NCBI GenBank assembly: GCA_003158505.1
Contig: PMJK01000157.1
Location: 1 to 5,914 of the forward strand
Source: Holophagaceae bacterium
Lineage (GTDB): Bacteria; Acidobacteriota; Holophagae; Holophagales; Holophagaceae
Direction of reading: 5' to 3'
DNA length: 5,914 nucleotides
The notes below the pieces were generated by a model. The model worked only from the letters and a program-made list of their open reading frames with translations. It made no database searches and was not told where the DNA came from. The position numbers and the translations under genes are program-made. Below, in pieces: positions 1 to 5,803 of the stretch (the first letter of the stretch is position 1; every line of letters starts with the position of its first letter).

Positions 1-2
1 GG

Positions 3-377
3 GCGCCCTACCACGTGATGGAGCAGCGCACGGAGCTGCTGCAGAAGTCGGACCAGGCGGGCCTGAAGGAGCTGGAGAAGGAGTGCCTGGCGAACAACGC
101 GAAGCACAAGGACTGGGAGTGCGACCGGGCGAAGATGGATCTCACGGCCAAGAAGAAGGCGCTGTACATGCACTGCCTGCCGGCGGACATCACGGACGTG
201 AGCTGCAAGGCGGGCGAAGTGTCGGCGGAAGTGTTCGAGCAGTACCGCATCCCGACCTACCACGAGGCCAGCTACAAGCCCTTCGTCATCAGCGCCCTCA
301 TGTTCCTCATGCGCGTGAAGGACCCCGCCGCCAAGCTCGGCGACATCGTCAAGCGTGCCCGCAACCTCAGCATCTAA
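3..377 (+). CDS. ygeW: Knotted carbamoyltransferase, YgeW type (3' end only)
   Basis: This is the C-terminal 124 residues of an aspartate/ornithine carbamoyltransferase-fold protein; its N-terminal carbamoyl-phosphate domain lies before the window. The frame is open from base 3 and stops at TAA 375-377. The fragment begins APYHVMEQRTELL. It contains the signature MHCLPADI (bases about 168-191), the HCLP motif that contacts carbamoyl phosphate and amino substrate in this superfamily. It then has GEVSAEVFEQYR and a final helix ending KRARNLSI. The long insert before HCLPAD and the GEV-x-EVFE-x-YRI segment match my recollection of YgeW better than ArgF or PyrB. YgeW proteins carry the trefoil-knot fold, and their substrate is not firmly settled. 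Carbamate kinase follows 14 nt downstream, which fits a catabolic role releasing carbamoyl phosphate for ATP synthesis. A plain ornithine carbamoyltransferase is the main alternative. Confidence 0.85.
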   Translation, partial: APYHVMEQRTELLQKSDQAGLKELEKECLANNAKHKDWECDRAKMDLTAKKKALYMHCLPADITDVSCKAGEVSAEVFEQYRIPTYHEASYKPFVISALMFLMRVKDPAAKLGDIVKRARNLSI

Positions 378-391
378 ACCGTGGAGCCGCC

Positions 392-1336
392 ATGACCCGG
401 ACCGTCGTCATCGCCATCGGGGGGAATTCCCTCATTTCCGACAACGACCACCGTACGGTCCTGGACCAGTACGACGCGGCCGCCCAGACCTGTGCCCACA
501 TCGCCGACATGCTCGAGGCTGAGAAGCTCCGGCTGGTGGTGACCCACGGCAACGGCCCGCAGGTGGGGTTCATCCTGCGCCGCTCGGAACTGGCCGCCCC
601 GGAATTGCACATGGTGCCGCTCGACAGCTGCGTGGCCGACACCCAGGGCGCCCTGGGCTACCACCTCCAATGCGCGCTCTACAACGAGTTCAAGCGGCGG
701 GGCATGGAGCGCCGGGCGGCCACGGTGGTGACCCAGGTCCTGGTGGACGTGAAGGATCCCGCCTTCGCCAAACCCAACAAGCCCATCGGCTCCTTCATGA
801 GTGCGGAGCAGGCCCAGGCCCATCGCGAAAAAGACGCCTGGGATCTCATGGAGGATGCCGGGCGCGGCTGGCGGCGGGTCGTGGCATCTCCCCTTCCCAA
901 GCGCGTCCTGGAGATGGAGGTAGTCAAGAGCCTCCTGGACGCCGGGGTGGTGGTGGTCGCCTGCGGCGGCGGCGGTATCGCGGTGGTAGAGGACTCCTCC
1001 GGGTACATTTCCGGGGCCGCGGCGGTCATCGACAAGGACCTCGCTTCCAGCCTCCTCGCCCGGGATCTGCGCGCTGACCTGCTGGTCATCTCCACGGCGG
1101 TGGAGAAGGTCTGCCTCGATTTCGGCAAGCCCACCCAGCGGAGCCTGGACCGCATGAGCCTGGCAGAGGCCAAGCGCTATATCGGGGAAGGCCACTTCAA
1201 GCCCGGCAGTATGCTGCCCAAGATCCAGGCCGTCGTCGACTTCCTGGAACAAGGCGGGAAGGAAGCCATCATCACCGATCCTGCGCACCTGGGCGCCGCG
1301 CTGGCGGGCCACGGCGGCACCCACGTCTTTCCGTGA
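392..1336 (+). CDS. arcC: Carbamate kinase
   Basis: This 314-residue protein is normal length for carbamate kinase (amino acid kinase fold, cytoplasmic), which makes ATP, CO2 and ammonia from carbamoyl phosphate and ADP in catabolism. Visible motifs are AIGGNSL (residues 8-14), VTHGNGPQVG (50-59), Q-V-x-V-D-x-x-DPAF-x-x-P-x-KPIG (115-133), SPLPKRVLE (165-173), the glycine-rich ACGGGGIAV (189-197), AVIDKDLASSLLA (210-222), FGKPTQ (243-248) and FKPGSMLPKI (268-277). These are the standard family blocks and no key block is missing. The ATG at 392 is chosen because GGAG lies at 382-385 and the protein then begins directly with the family N-terminus. The same frame is open back to base 83, but that part reads antisense-like low-complexity sequence inside the upstream gene. 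It lies between ygeW and ygeX, so it probably plays the part of E. coli yqeA. Confidence 0.95.
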   Translation: MTRTVVIAIGGNSLISDNDHRTVLDQYDAAAQTCAHIADMLEAEKLRLVVTHGNGPQVGFILRRSELAAPELHMVPLDSCVADTQGALGYHLQCALYNEFKRRGMERRAATVVTQVLVDVKDPAFAKPNKPIGSFMSAEQAQAHREKDAWDLMEDAGRGWRRVVASPLPKRVLEMEVVKSLLDAGVVVVACGGGGIAVVEDSSGYISGAAAVIDKDLASSLLARDLRADLLVISTAVEKVCLDFGKPTQRSLDRMSLAEAKRYIGEGHFKPGSMLPKIQAVVDFLEQGGKEAIITDPAHLGAALAGHGGTHVFP

Positions 1337-1355
1337 CGCAGACCATCCCTGCGTC
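1335..1355 (+). other. Hairpin on the arcC stop codon
   Basis: GACGCAG (1335-1341) is perfectly complementary to CTGCGTC (1349-1355), with a 7-nt loop. The left arm begins inside the arcC TGA stop. No T-run follows, so it is not a convincing intrinsic terminator. It could act as an mRNA stability or processing element between arcC and ygeX, or be chance. The rest of the 58-nt gap carries the GGAG of ygeX. Confidence 0.35.
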
Positions 1356-1394
1356 GACCACCACCTGGACGGCCGCGATTCCTGGAGACAGCCG

Positions 1395-2594
1395 ATGAAT
1401 CATGCCGCTGCCCCGCCGGAATCCCTGCTCCTGCGGAACCCCCTGTTCGATCCGGCGAAGCGCTGGCCCGCGCCGGACCCGGCCGTGTGGGCCTTCCATC
1501 GGCGGATGCCGGCTTATCTTGCTACCACCCTGTTCGACTGCCCGGGACTCGCCCAGCGCTATGGTGTGGGGCGAGTGCTGGTCAAGGCCGAGACCCAGCG
1601 CCTGGGGCTGCCCAGCTTCAAGATCCTCGGGGCCTCCTGGGCCACCTACCGGGCCCTCTGCGACCACCTCGGCTTCGACCCCGAACCCTGGCTGAACATC
1701 AATGACCTGGCCCGGCGCATCAGCTACCTGAGGCCCTTCGGACTGGCCGCGGCCACCGACGGGAATCACGGCCGGGCCGTGGCCTTCATGGCCCGGCTGC
1801 TGGGCTTCCAGTGCCATATCTTCGTTCCGGCAGGCACTGTGCCGGCGCGGATCCACGCCATCCAGAATGAAGGCGCCACGGTCACGGTGGTGGACGGCGA
1901 CTACGACGCGGCTGTGGCCCGCTCGGCGCAGGAGGCCAGCGAGCGCTGCCTGGTCATCTCCGACACCTCCTGGCCCGGCTATGACGTCACACCGCGCCGG
2001 GTGGTCGAGGGCTACACGACCATCTTCATGGAGATCGAGCAGGCGCTGCACGCCGCTGGCGTCGGAGAGCCGGACGCGGTCATCATCCCCGTCGGGGTCG
2101 GCGCCTTCATGTCCGCCACGGTCGGCTATTTCCGGAGCCGGCCCTGGCGGGGGGCCTTGATCGGCGTGGAGCCCGCCGATGCCAACTGCGTGCAGGCCTC
2201 GGCCCGGGCCGGCGAGATGGTCGCCGTGCCCGGCCCGCACCGTTCCATCATGGTCGGCCTCAACTGCGGCCTGCCCTCGCCCGTGGCGTGGCCCAAGGTC
2301 TCCACGGGGGTGGACTGGATGATCTCCATCGGCGACGAGCGCGCCCGCCAGGGCATGCGGGAGCTGGCCGCAGCCGGAGTCGTTGCGGGCGAGACCGGGG
2401 CGGCTGCCCTGGGGGCCCTGGCAGCCCTGCACGAGGACGCCTCAACGGCGGAGTTCCGAGCCAGCGGCCTGCTCGGCCCCGACAAGACCGTGCTGCTGCT
2501 CGTCACGGAAGGGGCCACGGACCGCGGCAACTACCAGGGCATCGTGGGGCGCCCCCCGGAAGAAGTGGGGACCATCCTTTCCCTGGCCCGCTGA
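1395..2594 (+). CDS. ygeX: 2,3-Diaminopropionate ammonia-lyase
   Basis: This 399-residue fold-type II PLP enzyme is predicted to split 2,3-diaminopropionate into pyruvate and two ammonia in the cytoplasm. Lys76 in LPSFKILGA is the expected Schiff-base lysine. TDGNHGRAVA (121-130) holds Asp122, and SDTSWPGY (189-196) holds Asp190. These two aspartates correspond, from memory, to the pair that lets the E. coli enzyme act on both D and L substrates (Lys77, Asp120, Asp189 there). The PLP-phosphate glycine loop is PVGVGAF (232-238), followed by AGETGAAALG (331-340) and TEGATD (371-376). The length equals the family norm. The ATG at 1395 has GGAG at 1384-1387 with 7-nt spacing. The TDGNHG and DTSW blocks argue against threonine dehydratase. 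It is probably co-transcribed with ygeW and arcC, 58 nt after arcC. Confidence 0.95.
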   Translation: MNHAAAPPESLLLRNPLFDPAKRWPAPDPAVWAFHRRMPAYLATTLFDCPGLAQRYGVGRVLVKAETQRLGLPSFKILGASWATYRALCDHLGFDPEPWLNINDLARRISYLRPFGLAAATDGNHGRAVAFMARLLGFQCHIFVPAGTVPARIHAIQNEGATVTVVDGDYDAAVARSAQEASERCLVISDTSWPGYDVTPRRVVEGYTTIFMEIEQALHAAGVGEPDAVIIPVGVGAFMSATVGYFRSRPWRGALIGVEPADANCVQASARAGEMVAVPGPHRSIMVGLNCGLPSPVAWPKVSTGVDWMISIGDERARQGMRELAAAGVVAGETGAAALGALAALHEDASTAEFRASGLLGPDKTVLLLVTEGATDRGNYQGIVGRPPEEVGTILSLAR

Positions 2595-2604
2595 GCAGCT
2601 CAGC
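2590..2604. terminator. Palindrome shared by two convergent stop codons
   Basis: GCTGAG (2590-2595), a 3-nt loop and CTCAGC (2599-2604) form a perfect 6-bp stem. The TGA of ygeX (2592-2594) and the TGA of the opposing M20 gene (2600-2602 on minus) sit in opposite arms. Only 5 nt separate the two genes. There is no T-run on either side, so a bidirectional terminator function is an inference and termination may instead depend on Rho or on convergent transcription. Confidence 0.35.
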
Positions 2605-3730
2605 AGCCGAGGAAGGTCTTGATGACCGTGGCGTAAGCTTCCTGGGCCGCCGTCAATTGGTCCAGGGCGACCCACTCATCCACCGTGTGGGCCTGCTCGA
2701 TGGAGCCGGGACCGAGGAGGAAGGTGGGGATGTCCCTGGCCGCGGCGGCCGAGGCGTTGGTGGTGTAGGGGGCGGCGAAGGCGGCCGTCCCCAGTGCCTC
2801 CAGGAGACGCCTCTGGAGGCTCATATCTCGGTTTTTCCACGCGGGGACGAACTCCGACATGGCGATGGCCAAGCCTGTATGGCAGCGCTGACTCGTTTCC
2901 AGCAATCGCACCGATACTCCCTCCAGCCCGTCCAGAGCGCGGCGGGTGCGTTCCAGCACGGACTGGGCAGTCTCGCCGGGAAGAAGCCTCAAGGCGAGGC
3001 GAGCCGTGCAAAGGTGCGGCACTATGCCCGGCGAGGGCTTGGGCTCGGAGTCGATCTCGATCAGTTCGCAGATCCCCTGGCCCAGCTCCGGATCCACAGG
3101 CAGCGGCAGGGCCCTGAGGCGGGAAATGGCCGTCATCATCTTGTAGATGGCATTGTCGCCCAGCTCGGGCCGGGACGAGTGCGCACTGCGGCCGGTGGCT
3201 TCGACCCGCAGCCCCGCCCGCCCTTTCTGCGCGGTGCCAAGGCAGAGGGAGGTCGGTTCGCCCACGAGCACCAGGTCCGCCGGGTGATGATCCAGCACAT
3301 GGGCCAGGGCCGCGGTGGTCATGTCCTCCTCGCAGACGCTGGCGGACACGATGAGCGTTCCAGGGAAATCCTCCAGGGCCGCCACCGCGCAGAGCATCGC
3401 CGCGAGGGAGCCCTTGGTATCCGCGGCCCCCCGTCCCCAGAGTCGGCCCTGATCCATCTCCGCTCCGAAAGGCTCATGCAGCCACGCGGAGGCATGGGTC
3501 ACCGGCACCGTGTCCAGGTGCGCATCCAGGATTAGCGTGGGTCCGGACCTCGCTCCCTTCCGCAGGCCCAGCACGCTGCCGAAGGCATCGGTCTCCACGC
3601 TGAGGCCCATGGCTCGCATGCGGGCTGCCACGGCCGCCGCCAGTTCCCCTTCCTGCCCTGAGGGGCTGGGGATCCGCACGAATTCCCGGCAAAGCTCGAC
3701 GACGGAACTGGAAGGGTCATGGTCAGGCAA
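2600..3730 (-). CDS. M20 family metallohydrolase, YgeY-like
   Basis: This is a zinc-dependent M20 deacylase or dipeptidase of about 376 residues. Numbered from the TTG at 3730, the M20 set is complete: DAHLDTVP with metal ligand His71 and Asp73, GRGAADTKG with bridging Asp104, CEED with catalytic Glu134 and ligand Glu135, GEPTS with Glu158, and QAHTVDE with final ligand His348. The lid-domain stretch QKGRAGLRVEATGRSAHSS followed by GDNAIYKM resembles E. coli YgeY (GDNAIFKM there, from memory), and the neighbouring ygeW and ygeX support that. ArgE-type acetylornithine deacetylase or DapE-like desuccinylase is the alternative; no substrate can be read from sequence. The frame is open to a GTG at 3815-3817, which would add 29 residues unlike any M20 N-terminus. 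The TTG has GAGG nine bases upstream and gives the usual short lead into CREFVRIPSPSG. It runs convergent to ygeX and divergent from pepD. Confidence 0.85.
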   Translation of the reverse strand: MPDHDPSSSVVELCREFVRIPSPSGQEGELAAAVAARMRAMGLSVETDAFGSVLGLRKGARSGPTLILDAHLDTVPVTHASAWLHEPFGAEMDQGRLWGRGAADTKGSLAAMLCAVAALEDFPGTLIVSASVCEEDMTTAALAHVLDHHPADLVLVGEPTSLCLGTAQKGRAGLRVEATGRSAHSSRPELGDNAIYKMMTAISRLRALPLPVDPELGQGICELIEIDSEPKPSPGIVPHLCTARLALRLLPGETAQSVLERTRRALDGLEGVSVRLLETSQRCHTGLAIAMSEFVPAWKNRDMSLQRRLLEALGTAAFAAPYTTNASAAAARDIPTFLLGPGSIEQAHTVDEWVALDQLTAAQEAYATVIKTFLGC

Positions 3731-3894
3731 AGGGAAGCACCTCGTCGCAAAGGCTCCAATCGAAGCCGGGTCTCGAGTCCAGTTCATTGTCCACCGGACC
3801 ATCGTGATCCCCGTCACGCCGGCCCCCCAGGGCGGCCATTACTCTGAAGAGGCCACACCGACTTTCGGTCGTGGTGTCTTTGCATGGAGCCCCC
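3731..3894. promoter_or_regulatory. Divergent intergenic region, M20 gene / pepD
   Basis: Both flanking genes are read away from this stretch of about 164 nt, so promoters for both are expected here. I could not find a convincing -35/-10 pair on either strand. The clearest elements are the GGAG at 3886-3889, the Shine-Dalgarno of pepD, and a small inverted repeat ACCGA-ctt-TCGGT at 3857-3869 that could be an operator half-site pair or chance. If the M20 gene starts at the upstream GTG (3817), the region shrinks to 77 nt. Confidence 0.35.
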
Positions 3895-5343
3895 GTGACC
3901 ACTCTGCTCGAATCGCTCGAACCGAAGACCATCTGGTCCTACTTCCTGGAACTGTCGAAGATCCCCCGGGGTTCGAAGAACGAGGCCGCGGCGGCGAACT
4001 GGGTCGCCGACCAGGCCAAGGCGCTCGGTTGCGAAGTCGAGCGGGACAAGGTCGGGAACGTCATCATCCGGAAGCAGGCCACTCCGGGCCGGGAAGGCCG
4101 CCCGACCACCTGCCTCCAGGCCCACGTGGACATGGTCTGCGAAAAGAACGAGGGCACCGACCATGACTTCACGAAGGATCCCATCCAGGTCTGGAAGGAC
4201 GGCGATCTCCTCCGGGCCAAGGGCACCACCCTGGGAGCCGACAATGGCATCGGCGTGGCCGCGGCCCTGGCAGTACTCGCCAGCAAGGACATCGCCCACG
4301 GCCCCCTCGAAGTGCTGATCACCATCGACGAGGAGACCGGCCTCACCGGCGCCGAGGGCCTTCAGGCGGGCCGTCTCAAGGCCAAGTTCCTCCTCAACCT
4401 TGACAGCGAGGAGGAGGGCTACCTGACCATCGGGTGCGCCGGGGGTGTGGATACCATCGCCACCCGCAAGCTGACTCGCATGGCCCCCCCCGCGGGCAGT
4501 CGCGCCTATCGCCTGAAGGTGTTCGGCCTCAAGGGCGGGCACTCCGGCATCGACATCAACGCCGGCCGGGGCAACGCCCTCCGGCTCCTGGCCCAGGTGC
4601 TTTGTTTCCTGAAACTCGAATACGGTCTCGTGCTCGCGTCCATCAAGGGCGGCAACAAGCGCAACGCCATCCCCCGCGAAGCCTCGGCGACGATCTTCAT
4701 GGACCCAGCCCGGGAGTCGGCCTTTCGTCAGGCCCTCACCACCCACGAAGCCCACTGGCGGGCGGCCCTGGGTGCCTTCGATCCGGGCCTCCACCTGGCC
4801 CTGGAACCCGGCGAGGCCGCCCAGCCCATGACCAGCATCGATGCGGATGCCCTAATTCTGTTGCTCATGGCCCTGCCCCACGGCGTCGAAGCCATGAGCC
4901 CCGACATCAAGGGCCTGGTCCAGACCTCGACGAACCTCGGCGTCTGTGAAACCCGCGAGGACACGGTGGAGGTGAACCTGCTCACCCGCAGCTCCATCGA
5001 CGCCTCGAAGGCGGCGCTCACCGAGCGCATCGCCGCCACCTGCGCCATGGCGGGATTCGAGTCCCACACCAGCGGCGGCTATCCCGGCTGGAAGCCCGAG
5101 CCGGCGGCCTCCCTGGTACGCATCGTCAACGATACCAACCAGGCAGTCTTCGGCAAGCCGCTGGAGGTCATGGCCATCCACGCCGGACTCGAATGCGGCC
5201 TCATCGGCGAGAAGTACACCAGTATGGAAATGGTGTCCTTCGGCCCCAACATGTGGGACGTGCATACCCCAGACGAACACGTGAGTGTGCCTTCCGTCGG
5301 CAACTTCTGGAAACTGCTGGTCGCTGTCCTCGAAGCCGTGTAG
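3895..5343 (+). CDS. pepD: Aminoacyl-histidine dipeptidase (Xaa-His dipeptidase, M20C)
   Basis: This 482-residue cytosolic zinc dipeptidase of the PepD family cleaves Xaa-His dipeptides such as carnosine; E. coli PepD is 485 residues. The metal-site set is complete: QAHVDMV (His77 ligand, Asp79), GADNGIG (Asp116 bridging), DEETG (Glu146 catalytic base, Glu147 ligand), LDSEEEG (Asp170 ligand) and HTPDEHV near the C-terminus (His457 ligand). Other PepD hallmarks are HDFTKDPIQ, KGTTLGADNGIG, GLKGGHSG (lid domain), NAIPREA and IHAGLECGL. The GTG at 3895 is chosen because GGAG lies 5 nt upstream (3886-3889) and the length fits the family. The frame stays open to a GTG at 3871, which lacks a clear ribosome site. 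It is transcribed toward the tRNA and away from the M20 gene, and nothing visible ties it to the ygeWX pathway beyond peptide and amino acid scavenging. Confidence 0.95.
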   Translation: MTTLLESLEPKTIWSYFLELSKIPRGSKNEAAAANWVADQAKALGCEVERDKVGNVIIRKQATPGREGRPTTCLQAHVDMVCEKNEGTDHDFTKDPIQVWKDGDLLRAKGTTLGADNGIGVAAALAVLASKDIAHGPLEVLITIDEETGLTGAEGLQAGRLKAKFLLNLDSEEEGYLTIGCAGGVDTIATRKLTRMAPPAGSRAYRLKVFGLKGGHSGIDINAGRGNALRLLAQVLCFLKLEYGLVLASIKGGNKRNAIPREASATIFMDPARESAFRQALTTHEAHWRAALGAFDPGLHLALEPGEAAQPMTSIDADALILLLMALPHGVEAMSPDIKGLVQTSTNLGVCETREDTVEVNLLTRSSIDASKAALTERIAATCAMAGFESHTSGGYPGWKPEPAASLVRIVNDTNQAVFGKPLEVMAIHAGLECGLIGEKYTSMEMVSFGPNMWDVHTPDEHVSVPSVGNFWKLLVAVLEAV

Positions 5344-5351
5344 TCCTTCCG

Positions 5352-5385
5352 ATCACGGCCCTTGGCCGAAGTCTTGGGCCGTGAT
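5352..5385 (+). terminator. Inverted repeat after pepD
   Basis: ATCACGGCCC (5352-5361) is perfectly complementary to GGGCCGTGAT (5376-5385), a 10-bp GC-rich stem with a 14-nt loop, 8 nt after the pepD stop. It is placed like a transcription terminator for pepD but has no T-run after it (AACCTTG follows), so it may be a weak or factor-dependent terminator or a protein site. Its right arm overlaps the best candidate -10 of the tRNA. Confidence 0.5.
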
Positions 5386-5388
5386 AAC
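5362..5388 (+). promoter_or_regulatory. Candidate tRNA-Ser promoter
   Basis: GATAAC at 5383-5388 matches four of six bases of the TATAAT -10 box. TTGGCC at 5362-5367 is a partial -35 with a short 15-bp spacer. Start of transcription would be near 5395, giving a leader of about 20 nt before the tRNA. This is a weak match and it lies inside the pepD-distal inverted repeat; readthrough from pepD is an alternative source of the tRNA transcript. Confidence 0.25.
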
Positions 5389-5416
5389 CTTGCTGCTTCC
5401 GCCTACGCGGAGCCAT

Positions 5417-5507
5417 GGAGAGTTGTCCGAGTGGTTTAAGGAGCACGCCTGGAAAGTGTGTGTAGGTCAAAAGCTTACCGAGGGTTCGAATCCCTCACTC
5501 TCCGCCA
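5417..5507 (+). tRNA. tRNA-Ser (anticodon GGA)
   Basis: A complete class II cloverleaf reads serine codons UCC and UCU. The acceptor stem is GGAGAGT (5417-5423) with ACTCTCC (5497-5503), all seven pairs intact. The D stem is TCC (5426-5428) with GGA (5440-5442). The anticodon stem is CACGC (5444-5448) with GTGTG (5456-5460) around the loop CTGGAAA, so the anticodon GGA is 5451-5453. The long variable arm GTAGGT (5462-5467) pairs with GCTTAC (5473-5478) through two G-U wobbles, as expected for serine. The T stem is GAGGG (5480-5484) with CCCTC (5492-5496) around TTCGAAT. Discriminator G is 5504, the serine identity base, and CCA is encoded at 5505-5507. Its 3' end is mirrored in the repeats downstream. 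Confidence 0.97.
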
Positions 5508-5566
5508 GATCGAAGCCGCTGAAAGGCGGCTTCTTTCATCTGGCGGCGGAGAGTGGGGGATTCGAA
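5485..5566. repeat. Long inverted repeat mirroring the tRNA-Ser 3' end
   Basis: The tRNA T-loop, T-stem 3' side, acceptor 3' side and trailer (5485-5519) are complementary to 5526-5566 around the 6-nt loop 5520-5525. The pairs are 5512-5519 with 5526-5533; AGAT 5507-5510 with ATCT 5538-5541; 5497-5506 with 5545-5554; and 5485-5496 with 5555-5566, where one position is T5495 opposite G5556 (wobble in RNA). Bases 5511, 5534-5537 and GGC 5542-5544 are unpaired. That gives 34 pairs in RNA. If read through, this fold would compete with the tRNA cloverleaf. The right arm is the first 30 bases of repeat unit 1. Confidence 0.85.
5512..5536 (+). terminator. Terminator-like hairpin after tRNA-Ser
   Basis: GAAGCCGC (5512-5519) pairs perfectly with GCGGCTTC (5526-5533) across a 6-nt loop, 4 nt after the CCA. 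Only a short TTT follows (5534-5536) before CATC, so it looks like an intrinsic terminator with a poor U-tract. It is also the innermost 8 bp of the larger tRNA-mirroring palindrome, which may be its real context. Confidence 0.6.
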
Positions 5567-5568
5567 AT

Positions 5569-5629
5569 CACAGAAATGCTGGCAGGTAGGCCCCGCCGGA
5601 GGCGATCAGGGCCGTGCCAGCATCTCGTG
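5569..5629. repeat. Branched hairpin in repeat unit 1
   Basis: CAC (5569-5571), a bulged A, then GAAATGCTGGCA (5573-5584) face TGCCAGCATCTC (5615-5626) and GTG (5627-5629), all paired except A5575 opposite C5624. Inside, GGCCC (5589-5593) pairs with GGGCC (5609-5613) and CGCC (5594-5597) pairs with GGCG (5601-5604) around GGA. The depth of pairing suggests a structured RNA or a DNA cruciform rather than coding sequence. Confidence 0.75.
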
Positions 5630-5742
5630 CGGCCGGAGGGGACGCCGCGCAGCGGTGGCCCCGGAGGGAATCCCCCTGTCTGTACCTCCTCCACCCTGCC
5701 GGGAGTGCTTCATCTGGCGGCGGAGAGTGGGGGATTCGAAAT

Positions 5743-5803
5743 CACAGAAATGCTGGCAGGTAGGCCCCGCCGGAGGCGATCAGGGCCGTGCCAGCATTTC
5801 GTG
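5743..5803. repeat. Branched hairpin in repeat unit 2
   Basis: This is the same hairpin one period later. Here T5798 replaces the C of unit 1 and pairs with A5749, so the outer stem is an unbroken 12 bp (5747-5758 with 5789-5800), extended by CAC with GTG past one bulged A. The change between copies is thus one that completes the stem. Confidence 0.75.

Noticed and set aside
83..391. Upstream extension of the arcC reading frame, open back to base 83
   Set aside because: It overlaps the ygeW coding region out of frame, and its product is rich in Arg, Gly, His and Pro, typical of a shadow frame. The ATG at 392 has a ribosome site and the true family N-terminus.
374..1324. 316-residue open frame on minus, antisense to carbamate kinase
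   Set aside because: It is a His/Gly-rich shadow product, and the plus strand carries every carbamate kinase block.
1272..2432. 386-residue open frame on minus, antisense to ygeX
   Set aside because: It lacks recognisable motifs and lies opposite a complete PLP enzyme with all catalytic residues.
2288..3535. 415-residue open frame on plus, antisense to the M20 gene
   Set aside because: It is a low-complexity Gly/Arg/His product with no family motifs. The opposite strand carries a complete M20 metal site, so this is a GC-driven shadow.
3731..3894. Sigma-70 promoters for pepD and the M20 gene
   Set aside because: Partial matches such as TTGTCC at 3787 have no -10 at suitable spacing, and no pair on either strand was convincing.
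3814..4794. 326-residue open frame on minus, antisense to pepD
   Set aside because: It is a shadow of the well-supported pepD frame, with no motifs of its own.
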